Assembly: GCA_937884625.1 (NCBI GenBank)
Contig: CALGCE010000219.1
Location: 1 to 12,418 of the forward strand
Direction: 5' to 3'
Source: an uncultured Clostridia bacterium
Lineage (GTDB): Bacteria; Bacillota; Clostridia; Oscillospirales; Acutalibacteraceae
DNA: 12,418 bases
Shown here: in pieces, positions 1 through 5,925 of the stretch
Layout: the number at the start of each line of letters is the position of its first letter
Numbering within the stretch: the first letter of the stretch is position 1
Position numbers and translations under genes: made by a program
The notes under the pieces: model-generated
Seen by the model: the letters and a program-made list of their open reading frames with translations, nothing else
Told to the model about the DNA's origin: nothing
Databases searched by the model: none

Positions 1-395
1 ATGTCACTTATTTGACGCACATTACCGTTTTGAACATCGCTTATAAATTCACTGCCAAGTTTTGTACCCGAATGGTCGCAGTTACCGCCGTTTGCAAAAT
101 TTTCGCAACTGCACACACTTATAACTCCCGATTTATCGGTTATAAAAATATCTATATCTGAAATAACGGCTAAGTTTGATACAAGATGATAGGTCTGCTT
201 TTCGTCTATACCGTTTTCATCGCTCTCATTTACAAAATCAGAAACGGAATTGCAGGTTTTAAAAAGCGTTTCGGACTTCATATCCGACAGATATTTACTA
301 TATACAAAGGTTAAAATAGTAAACATAACCGTAAGACTTATAAGCACAATAACGGTAGTTGCCAAAAAATACTTATTAAAAAGCCTCTGTCGCAT
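1..395 (-). CDS. Sensor histidine kinase, N-terminal part (cut by window edge)
   Basis: This reverse-strand reading frame is open from an ATG at 395-393 to the window edge and gives 131 residues. It starts 4 bases after the response-regulator stop, with a GAGG ribosome binding site inside that gene's end, so the two are co-transcribed and this is most likely the partner kinase. Residues 12-32 form a transmembrane helix. Residues 33-131 would be the extracytoplasmic sensor region, with a PAS/Cache-like stretch (IDIFITDKSG at 82-91) followed by three cysteines (C95, C97, C106) and a histidine (H108). The HAMP, DHp and ATPase domains that would prove kinase activity lie outside the window. The kinase call therefore rests on position after an OmpR-type regulator and on the helix-plus-sensor layout. 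The signal sensed is unknown. Confidence 0.82.
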   Translation of the reverse strand, partial: MRQRLFNKYFLATTVIVLISLTVMFTILTFVYSKYLSDMKSETLFKTCNSVSDFVNESDENGIDEKQTYHLVSNLAVISDIDIFITDKSGVISVCSCENFANGGNCDHSGTKLGSEFISDVQNGNVRQISD

Positions 396-399
396 ACTG

Positions 400-1089
400 T
401 TATTTAACCTCGAATTTATAACCTACTCCCCAAACGGTTTTAAGCGACCATTCTTCCGATATATCTTCAAGTTTTTCCCTTAAACGCTTTATGTGAACGT
501 CAACCGTACGGGAATCCCCGTAATAATCGAATCCCCATACCTCGTCTAAAAGTTGGTCTCTTGTGTAAACCCTGTTGGGATTACTCGCAAGATGGTATAC
601 AAGTTCAAGTTCCTTTGGCGGAGTATCTATACTCTTACCGTCTACCACAAGTTCGTAATTAGTCAGGTTTATTTTAAGCCTGTCATACCTTACTTCCTTT
701 ATTTCGGAAGACTTATCCGCACTGTTACTTCGCCTTAAAACCGCCTTAATACGTGCTATTACCTCTTTTGTATCAAAAGGTTTGCTGACGTAATCGTCGG
801 CTCCAAGTTCAAGACCTAATATTTTATCAAATGTTTCGCCCTTTGCAGTAAGCATAATAATAGGTGTTTTACTCGTCTTGCGGATTTCACGGCAGACCTG
901 CCATCCGTCAAGTTTGGGCAACATAATATCAAGCAGTATAAGGTCAGGGTTGTACCTTTGTGCAAACTCTACCGCCTGCTCACCGTCATTTGCCGTTACG
1001 GTTTCAAATCCGTCCTTTTCAAGATATAGGTTTAACAGTTCGCAAATATTGGTATCATCGTCTACTATCAGTATCTTTTGATGATTCAA
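400..1089 (-). CDS. OmpR/PhoB-family response regulator (TTG start)
   Basis: A DNA-binding transcription factor activated by phosphotransfer from a sensor kinase. At 229 residues it is the normal size for the family. Residues 4-120 are the receiver domain: acidic pocket D10/D11, phosphoacceptor D54 in LLDIMLP, T81 in the TAK switch and K103 in SKPF. Residues about 130-227 are a winged-helix DNA-binding domain, with the typical PPKELELVYHLASNP and VWGFDYYGDSRTVDVHIKRL segments. The start is TTG at 1089-1087: an in-frame TGA lies directly upstream and the next methionine is residue 56, after the phosphoacceptor. An AAGGA ribosome binding site sits about 11 bases upstream. The sensor-kinase gene follows 4 bases downstream. 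All key residues are present. The regulon cannot be read from this window. Confidence 0.95.
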   Translation of the reverse strand: MNHQKILIVDDDTNICELLNLYLEKDGFETVTANDGEQAVEFAQRYNPDLILLDIMLPKLDGWQVCREIRKTSKTPIIMLTAKGETFDKILGLELGADDYVSKPFDTKEVIARIKAVLRRSNSADKSSEIKEVRYDRLKINLTNYELVVDGKSIDTPPKELELVYHLASNPNRVYTRDQLLDEVWGFDYYGDSRTVDVHIKRLREKLEDISEEWSLKTVWGVGYKFEVK

Positions 1090-1111
1090 TCAATTCACCG
1101 TCCTTAGGATT

Positions 1112-1120
1112 ATTTTAACA
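1112..1120 (-). promoter_or_regulatory. Candidate extended -10 promoter for the two-component operon
   Basis: On the reverse strand this reads TGTTAAAAT, an extended -10 (TGnTAAAAT). It would place the transcript start near 1105, just ahead of the response-regulator ribosome binding site. No good -35 sits 17 bases further up. A second, poorer option is TTCACA-17-TAATAC a little upstream. This is a tentative call. Confidence 0.35.
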
Positions 1121-1184
1121 TTTTCAGTATTATGATTTCATTAATAAAATGTGAATAATTGTAAATTAAATGTCAAAAAATGTA

Positions 1185-1212
1185 TTGTAAAAAGGCAAAT
1201 TTATTATATAAT
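1185..1212 (+). promoter_or_regulatory. Candidate sigma-A promoter for the AlkD-like gene
   Basis: TTGTAA (1185-1190), a 16-base spacer and a perfect TATAAT (1207-1212). Transcription would start near 1219, right at the AAGGGGG ribosome binding site, giving a very short leader. That agrees with choosing the ATG at 1233 over the one at 1227. Confidence 0.6.
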
Positions 1213-1232
1213 TAAGTGAAGGGGGAATGAAT

Positions 1233-1931
1233 ATGGCGACCGAATTTACAAAACATATTGAAAATATACTGTTTGAAAGCAGTGATATAAAACATCAAAA
1301 ATTCGAGGCTAAACTTATACCTAATGTAGATATAAATACTATAATTGGTGTTAAAACTCCCGTTTTAAGAAAACTTGCAAGAGAAATTTATAAAAGCCCC
1401 GATATAGAGGATTTTTTAGACGACCTACCGCATAAATATTTGGAAGAATACACCCTGCACGGTGCAGTTATATCATTATTTAAAGACTACGAAAAAACGG
1501 TCCGTTACGTAAAAAAACTCCTGCCGTATATTGATAACTGGGCAACCTGTGATATGTTAAGCCCTAAAATATTTGCAAAACATAAGGACAAACTTATAAA
1601 TGAAATACCTAACTTTATAAATTCAAAAGAAACCTACACCGTAAGGTTTGGAATTGAAATGCTGATGTCACACTTTTTAGACGAAGATTTTAACCCTCGA
1701 TATCTTGATATGGTGGCAGAGATAAAAAGTGACGAATACTATGTGACTATGATGATAGCGTGGTTTTTTGCAACCGCACTTGCAAAGCAGTGGGAAAGTA
1801 CCGTAGTTTTTATCGAAAACAAAAAACTTGATGTTACCGTTCACAACAAAACAATTCAAAAAGCGGTTGAAAGTTATAGGATAACAGATAAGCAAAAACA
1901 GTATTTAAGAAGTCTTAAAATCAAACGTTAA
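1233..1931 (+). CDS. AlkD-like DNA alkylation repair protein
   Basis: A HEAT-repeat DNA glycosylase-family protein (DNA alkylation repair family), expected to remove bulky or cationic alkylated purines such as 3- and 7-alkylpurines. It has 232 residues from the chosen start, against about 237 for Bacillus cereus AlkD. The residues used by AlkD are in matching contexts: W103 and D107 in NWATCDML, R138 in TVRFG and W177 in IAWFFA. No helix-hairpin-helix is present, as expected for this fold. I chose the ATG at 1233 because AGGGGG (1220-1225) lies 7 bases before it, whereas the ATG at 1227 would be only 1 base away. Its 3' end overlaps the convergent OGG-type gene by 11 bp, so two base-repair genes are neighbours. 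The family is clear; the exact substrate is inferred. Confidence 0.9.
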   Translation: MATEFTKHIENILFESSDIKHQKFEAKLIPNVDINTIIGVKTPVLRKLAREIYKSPDIEDFLDDLPHKYLEEYTLHGAVISLFKDYEKTVRYVKKLLPYIDNWATCDMLSPKIFAKHKDKLINEIPNFINSKETYTVRFGIEMLMSHFLDEDFNPRYLDMVAEIKSDEYYVTMMIAWFFATALAKQWESTVVFIENKKLDVTVHNKTIQKAVESYRITDKQKQYLRSLKIKR

Positions 1932-2751
1932 GATTTGTACCTCTTGCATAATAAAAAATATACTGTTGCACTATACCTGCATACGGGACTGCACACTGTG
2001 GCAGATTGCCGTCAAAAAGTACCTTCATTGCACGTTTAATCCACACGTCCTCGGGGAACGCCTCTATGTGACCTAAACCGTATAAAAGTGTACAGTCTGC
2101 CACTTTCGGTCCTACCCCTGTAATAGTCATAAGTTTATCTTTTGCAGTTTTATAATCGGTATCCCTTAAAGCCTTTAAGTCTATCTGCCCTGATGACACC
2201 TTTTGTGCTGCATCAATTATGTATCTTGCACGAAATCCGCAACGAAGAGGCGATAAATCTTTTGCCGTAAGACAGGCTATTTTTTCGGCACTTGGGAATG
2301 TATAACCTTTACCGCACTTTTCGCCGAAATTTTCACAAAGTCTTTCTATTATACCCTTTATTCTCGGTATATTGTTATTTTGCGATATAATAAACGAACA
2401 CAGTGCCTCCCATGCCTCTTGGCGAAGTATCCTTATCCCGCTACCGTACACGGTTGCCGAACGCAAGGTTTCATTTGACGATATTTCTTTTATTATTTTT
2501 GAATAATCACGGTCAATATCAAAATAAAAGTGCCAAATATTATAATAATCCTCTTTGGTAGTACCGTCTATTATTATATCGTTGCCGTCATTGTAAATTT
2601 CTATATATTTTCCGTATGCTGTGCCGCTCCACACACCGTTTTCCGACTGCTTCCATCTGAATGCCTGTCCGCAATCAAGTGTTTGCAAAAGGTCAAAATT
2701 AACGGCGTTTTTTATCCGTACCTTATTGTCATAAAAATCAATATCGTACAC
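1921..2751 (-). CDS. ogg: OGG1-type 8-oxoguanine DNA glycosylase/AP lyase
   Basis: A bifunctional base-excision repair enzyme that removes 8-oxoguanine opposite C and nicks the abasic site. It has 276 residues from the chosen start. An N-terminal OGG domain is at about 15-100 (DCGQAFRWKQ, WHFYFDIDRDY). The helix-hairpin-helix GPD fold follows, with ISQNNNIPRIKGII at 122-135 and GVGPKVADC at 212-220. K216 matches the catalytic lysine (human OGG1 K249) and D235 in FPEDVW matches the catalytic aspartate (human D268). A longer frame would start at 2802, but a near-perfect promoter (2774-2802) lies inside that extension. GGGGTGG lies 4 bases before the GTG at 2751, so GTG is the start. OGG1-type enzymes are known in clostridia. 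The gene overlaps the AlkD-like gene tail to tail. Confidence 0.92.
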   Translation of the reverse strand: MYDIDFYDNKVRIKNAVNFDLLQTLDCGQAFRWKQSENGVWSGTAYGKYIEIYNDGNDIIIDGTTKEDYYNIWHFYFDIDRDYSKIIKEISSNETLRSATVYGSGIRILRQEAWEALCSFIISQNNNIPRIKGIIERLCENFGEKCGKGYTFPSAEKIACLTAKDLSPLRCGFRARYIIDAAQKVSSGQIDLKALRDTDYKTAKDKLMTITGVGPKVADCTLLYGLGHIEAFPEDVWIKRAMKVLFDGNLPQCAVPYAGIVQQYIFYYARGTNLNV

Positions 2752-2773
2752 TGTGCCACCCCATATCAAAAGT

Positions 2774-2802
2774 ATTATAACATTTATATATTTTAATATC
2801 AA
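2774..2802 (-). promoter_or_regulatory. Strong sigma-A promoter for the ogg gene
   Basis: On the reverse strand: TTGATA (2802-2797), exactly 17 bases, then TATAAT (2779-2774), preceded by TG to give an extended -10 (TGTTATAAT). The transcript would start near 2767, about 15 bases before the GTG start. This is the best promoter match in the window and it decides the ogg start. Confidence 0.8.
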
Positions 2803-2825
2803 GTAAGTTTAGGAGAGAAAGACAA

Positions 2826-3500
2826 ATGAGAGACGATATTTGCACCATACCCGTATCGGAGATTTTTGAAGTGCAGGACGGCTGTCCGATATGCCGTATG
2901 TATAATACGGTTGAAGAAAGAATAATCGACTACATTATGGGTGACGCTATGATGGAACCCGACGTAAGAATAGAAACCAACAAAGCGGGTTTTTGTCTTA
3001 ATCATTATGACAAAATGATGTCACACAGGGGCAGACTGCAATTAGCACTTATGATTGAAACGCACTTAAAAAGTATCAATGAAGAAATTTTTGGTAAAAA
3101 ACTTTTTAATTCGGCAGACAAAAAGGCACAAAAGGTCGGCAAGTTAAATGACAGTTGTTTTATATGCAACAAAATCGAGTGGGGTACCACAAGACTTATT
3201 GATACTATCTACCGCTCTTACGAAAAAGAGAGTGATTTCAGGCAGTTATTCAACAGCCAACCGCAATTTTGTATGCCTCACTTTAAATTGCTTGTAGGCG
3301 GTGCAGACAAACATAAAATGCCAAGGTATCATAAAGAATTTGAAAACAACATTTTACGCATTACCGAAGAATATGCAAAAAGTCTTTGTGATGACGTATC
3401 AAAATACTGCTCTATGTACGATTACAGAAGCAATACACCTGATGCTGATTGGGGCAACTCAAAAGACTCGGTCGAACGTGCAATCAAATTTTTGAGATAA
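2826..3500 (+). CDS. DUF6062-family protein with two CxxC...CxxH modules
   Basis: I recognise the overall pattern as the clostridial DUF6062 family, which has no assigned function. It has 224 residues, no signal peptide and no membrane helix, so it is probably cytoplasmic. Two matching modules are visible: C20-P-I-C23 with C57-L-N-H60, and C111-F-I-C114 with C149-M-P-H152. The inner spacing is 34 and 35 residues, which looks like an internal duplication of a zinc- or iron-binding unit. Both CxxC turns are followed by a helical stretch, and both CxxH motifs are preceded by F. AGGAG at 2811-2815 lies 10 bases before the ATG. The gene diverges from ogg, and its own promoter is not clear. Metal binding is inferred from the ligand pattern. 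Redox-sensing or nucleic-acid binding are possible but unsupported. Confidence 0.75.
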   Translation: MRDDICTIPVSEIFEVQDGCPICRMYNTVEERIIDYIMGDAMMEPDVRIETNKAGFCLNHYDKMMSHRGRLQLALMIETHLKSINEEIFGKKLFNSADKKAQKVGKLNDSCFICNKIEWGTTRLIDTIYRSYEKESDFRQLFNSQPQFCMPHFKLLVGGADKHKMPRYHKEFENNILRITEEYAKSLCDDVSKYCSMYDYRSNTPDADWGNSKDSVERAIKFLR

Positions 3501-3666
3501 AAGATTTACATAAAACAGGAAAATGCAACCAATGTTAATAAAATTTTCCCTATAACAGCGGAGTTTATAGACTTATCCACCGACTTGCTAACATTTTTAT
3601 GTCAACCTGAATAAGTTATCAAACAGATGCCCAAAATATCATTAATAAAGGTAAAGGCGGTATATT

Positions 3667-3942
3667 ATGGTAAAGGGTGTCAATAAAACGGTAATAGAGG
3701 TCAACGATACGGGCAGTAAAATGTTTGAAAAGATTGTTTTTTACGTTACTCCCCAATACGGCAATTTAAGTGCCAAACAACTAAAAAGGGCTGCAAGGGA
3801 ATTTTCGTTCAGTTTTAACGAATCGGGAAGTTGTTATACGCCACTGAGAAACAGGATAAACAAGCAAAAAAAAATCAAACTGCTTATATTATCGGGTTCA
3901 CTGCTTTTAGCGGCGACAATAACTTTAATTATTATTTTGTAA
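3667..3942 (+). CDS. Small conserved-type tail-anchored protein, function unknown
   Basis: This 91-residue protein has a soluble N-terminal part (1-66) with a beta/alpha look: KTVIEVND, EKIVFYVTP, then a helix LSAKQLKRAAREF. A basic stretch (NKQKKIK, 65-71) leads into a single hydrophobic helix at 72-91 that runs to the C-terminus. This is the layout of a tail-anchored membrane protein, with most of the chain in the cytoplasm. I have the impression that similar short proteins recur in Oscillospiraceae-type genomes, but I cannot name a family. AAGGCGG sits about 8 bases before the ATG. A rho-independent terminator follows 12 bases after the stop, so it is probably monocistronic. No clear promoter is seen in the 166 bases upstream. 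Confidence 0.75.
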   Translation: MVKGVNKTVIEVNDTGSKMFEKIVFYVTPQYGNLSAKQLKRAAREFSFSFNESGSCYTPLRNRINKQKKIKLLILSGSLLLAATITLIIIL

Positions 3943-3953
3943 ATTAAATGTAA

Positions 3954-3996
3954 AAAATGCGGGAAGTGGCTTTAACTTCTTGCATTTTATTTTTTA
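3954..3996 (+). terminator. Rho-independent terminator after the tail-anchored gene
   Basis: A 14-bp stem (3954-3967 with 3975-3988, including two G-U pairs) with a 7-base loop, followed by a T-rich tract to 3996. It ends transcription from the 91-residue gene. The descending arm also holds the possible -35 of the next promoter. Confidence 0.75.
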
Positions 3997-4008
3997 TTGT
4001 TATATAAT
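3980..4008 (+). promoter_or_regulatory. Candidate promoter for the membrane-protein operon
   Basis: A perfect TATAAT (4003-4008) with a weak -35, TTGCAT (3980-3985), 17 bases upstream. The -35 lies in the terminator hairpin. The ribosome binding site GGAGGG (4028-4033) follows about 20 bases after the -10. Confidence 0.45.
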
Positions 4009-4038
4009 TATCAGGTATATAGGTATTGGAGGGTGTAT

Positions 4039-4761
4039 ATGAAAGAAATTTTCGTAAACGGTGCAAAACTTTACGGCAGAAAAATTATTGTAATAATAAT
4101 GTGCTTTTTTATCTGCATTTCGATTAATGTGCTGTGTTCCGCAGGATTTTCAAAAGATGTAGGATATACCGCCATAGGATATAACGAAAGCAATAAAGAA
4201 AGCAAAGAATTATATACCTACTATTATAAAGACGGTAAGGACACAAAGAAAGAAGCGTATGAGCAACAGGGATTTGAAATAAAGACTAATAAGATAAGCC
4301 AAATGACAAAAAAGGGCAATATAGTGTTTCTTTTGACTACACAAATATTTTGTACGTTGCTTACGGTGGTGTTTGTATATTCGCCGTTGTGGGAACTCGG
4401 TTGTAAGGACAGTAATCTTGTAAAATTCAAACATAAAAACGAAGATATTTTTAAGGGACTTAAAATAGGTCTTATTGCAACTGTTCCGTCATTTATAATT
4501 TTTATCGCATTTGTTATAGGTACGCTTAACTCGTCAGAGATTTCCACTGCAATATATAAATTTATTAACTGTTATAACTATTCTTTTATTGATATTATAC
4601 TTAAAAACTCCCCTACGGTAGGCGAAATCTCCTTTTCAAAGTATCTGATTATGTTTTTGTTGTTATTTGTTATTCCGCTGGTTGCATTCGTGGCTTATCT
4701 GCTAGGATACAAAGATATCTCGCTTAGCGAAAAGTTTGTTTATAAAAAGAAAAAGGATTAG
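4039..4761 (+). CDS. Four-helix membrane protein, function unknown
   Basis: This 240-residue protein has hydrophobic helices at about 15-34, 94-116, 142-163 and 201-224, and a lysine-rich C-terminus (KKKKD). A polar, tyrosine- and lysine-rich segment of about 60 residues (35-93) between helices 1 and 2 is probably outside the cell. Charged loops (117-141) and the tail would then be cytoplasmic. The start at 4039 is preferred over a longer frame from 3997 because GGAGGG lies 5 bases before it and the earlier codons overlap the -10 region. The DUF624 gene begins 7 bases downstream, with its ribosome binding site over this gene's stop, so the two are coupled. I do not recognise a named family. 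It may be a divergent partner of the DUF624 protein. Confidence 0.75.
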   Translation: MKEIFVNGAKLYGRKIIVIIMCFFICISINVLCSAGFSKDVGYTAIGYNESNKESKELYTYYYKDGKDTKKEAYEQQGFEIKTNKISQMTKKGNIVFLLTTQIFCTLLTVVFVYSPLWELGCKDSNLVKFKHKNEDIFKGLKIGLIATVPSFIIFIAFVIGTLNSSEISTAIYKFINCYNYSFIDIILKNSPTVGEISFSKYLIMFLLLFVIPLVAFVAYLLGYKDISLSEKFVYKKKKD

Positions 4762-4768
4762 GTGAATT

Positions 4769-5584
4769 ATGGCTGGTTTTTTTGGTCTTTTCAATTACGA
4801 AAAGGAAGGTCCGGGCATAAGCAAAGACGCCCCTAAAAAAAAGACCTTCATAGTATTTTTTGAAACTTTTTTCAGAAACTTCTGGAAATTTATTACCATT
4901 AATTTAGTTTACTTTGTAATGAGTATACCGATTATTACAAACGGTCTTGCAAACGCAGGACTTACCAATGTTACAAGAAATATTGCAAGGGACAAGCACT
5001 CATTTGGTTTAAGTGATTTTTTTGAAACGGTAAAGAAAAATTGGAAACAGTCACTTATAGCAGGTATCATTAATGTAATTATTACGGTATTCCTTATTTT
5101 TTCTATTTCTTTTTACTATCATAATTCAAACGGTATACTTAACACTGTCGGTCTTGGCGTATTGCTTTGTATTGCCTTCATTTTTCTTGTAATGAATTTT
5201 TATATCTGGACTATGATTATAACCTTTAAGTTATCTTTAAAACAGATATACCGCAACAGTTTTAAGTTTGTTTTTATCAATATGAAGAAAAATCTTCTTT
5301 GCGGTATTATTTTGCTTTTGGTTTATGCCGTTTATATAGCAATATTCCTGCTGATACCCAATTATTTAGTACTTACGATAGAATTAATGATAATACTCTG
5401 CACCCTGCCTGCTTTCAGGTTTTTACTTATACAGTTTTGTACGTTCCCGTCTATAAAGAAGTATATAATAGACCCGTACTATGAAGAACACCCCGATGAG
5501 GACATTGAGTTGCGTAGGAACTTAGGTATTGAAATTGAAAATGAAGACGAAAGTGAAACTGACGGCATAGATACCGACGAATAA
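4769..5584 (+). CDS. DUF624 (YesL-type) integral membrane protein
   Basis: A 271-residue membrane protein with about five hydrophobic helices (38-58, 96-115, 128-152, 175-195, 198-220). The arrangement fits the DUF624/YesL family. Features I associate with it include the N-terminal MAGFFGLFNYEKEGPG, the TNGLANAGLTNVTRNIARDK loop after helix 1 and the late FP...I.DPYYEEHP segment. The last 35 residues are strongly acidic and probably cytoplasmic. In other Firmicutes, family members often sit near carbohydrate-uptake genes, but no such genes are present here. Its function is unproven. AGGTGA overlaps the stop of the preceding gene, indicating translational coupling. A sporulation-type gene follows after 29 bases and may be part of the same transcript, which would then end at the 5886 hairpin. 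Confidence 0.88.
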   Translation: MAGFFGLFNYEKEGPGISKDAPKKKTFIVFFETFFRNFWKFITINLVYFVMSIPIITNGLANAGLTNVTRNIARDKHSFGLSDFFETVKKNWKQSLIAGIINVIITVFLIFSISFYYHNSNGILNTVGLGVLLCIAFIFLVMNFYIWTMIITFKLSLKQIYRNSFKFVFINMKKNLLCGIILLLVYAVYIAIFLLIPNYLVLTIELMIILCTLPAFRFLLIQFCTFPSIKKYIIDPYYEEHPDEDIELRRNLGIEIENEDESETDGIDTDE

Positions 5585-5613
5585 TTCATATATATTTACC
5601 GAGGTGACTATAT

Positions 5614-5880
5614 ATGAATTGCAGAATAGATGATTTGCGTAATAAACAGGTCGTCTGCATAAAGGACGGTTGTGTATTAGGCTATGTGTCCGATGTTGAA
5701 CTTGACACCGAAAGCGGAATACTGACGGCAATAATAATCTACGGCAGACTGCGGTTTTTCGGTCTTTTGGGCAGGGAACCCGACACCGTAATACCTTGGA
5801 AAGATATAGTGGTAATAGGCGATGAAACCGTGCTTGTATCGTCAGATTCAATAGTTTGCATAGAAAAGAAACGCATATAA
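5614..5880 (+). CDS. YlmC/YmxH-family sporulation protein (PRC-barrel)
   Basis: An 88-residue single PRC-barrel domain, the usual length for the YlmC/YmxH family found in spore-forming Firmicutes. The typical features are present: the opening CRIDDLRNKQVV, the GYVSDVELDTESGILTAI strand pair, the GRLRFFGLLGRE turn and the closing IPWKDIVVIGDETVLV. The molecular role is unknown; PRC-barrels usually mediate protein or RNA contacts. An AGGTGA ribosome binding site lies 7 bases before the ATG. It is the last gene before a strong terminator and follows the DUF624 gene by 29 bases, so it may be co-transcribed with it or have its own sporulation promoter, which I could not identify. Identification is confident at family level, but YlmC and YmxH cannot be told apart here. 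Confidence 0.9.
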   Translation: MNCRIDDLRNKQVVCIKDGCVLGYVSDVELDTESGILTAIIIYGRLRFFGLLGREPDTVIPWKDIVVIGDETVLVSSDSIVCIEKKRI

Positions 5881-5885
5881 TAGTA

Positions 5886-5925
5886 CAGCCGAAAAGGAAT
5901 TGTGATTCCTTTTCGGCTGATTTTT
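5886..5925 (+). terminator. Strong rho-independent terminator between convergent genes
   Basis: A perfect 15-bp stem (5886-5900 with 5905-5919) with a TGTG loop, followed by ATTTTT. The T-tract serves the plus-strand operon. On the minus strand the hairpin starts 5 bases after the citrate synthase stop but lacks a T-tract, so it would be a weak terminator or a 3'-end stabiliser there. Confidence 0.92.

Noticed and set aside
2752..2802. N-terminal extension of the ogg gene (start at 2802)
   Set aside because: The extension overlaps a TTGATA-17-TATAAT promoter and adds a hydrophobic stretch unlike the family, while a good ribosome binding site precedes the GTG at 2751.
3520..3549. Inverted repeat GGAAAAT...ATTTTCC after the DUF6062 gene
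   Set aside because: The stem is only 7 AT-rich base pairs with a long loop and no T-tract after it, so it is not a convincing terminator.
3571..3580. A TTATCCACC match resembling a DnaA box
   Set aside because: A single isolated copy with no cluster, no AT-rich unwinding element pattern and no dnaA or dnaN nearby, so not an origin.
5577..5613. Possible sporulation sigma-factor promoter before the YlmC/YmxH gene
   Set aside because: CATATATAT resembles a sigma-E -10, but no -35 lies at a suitable distance, and the AT-rich sequence gives such matches easily.
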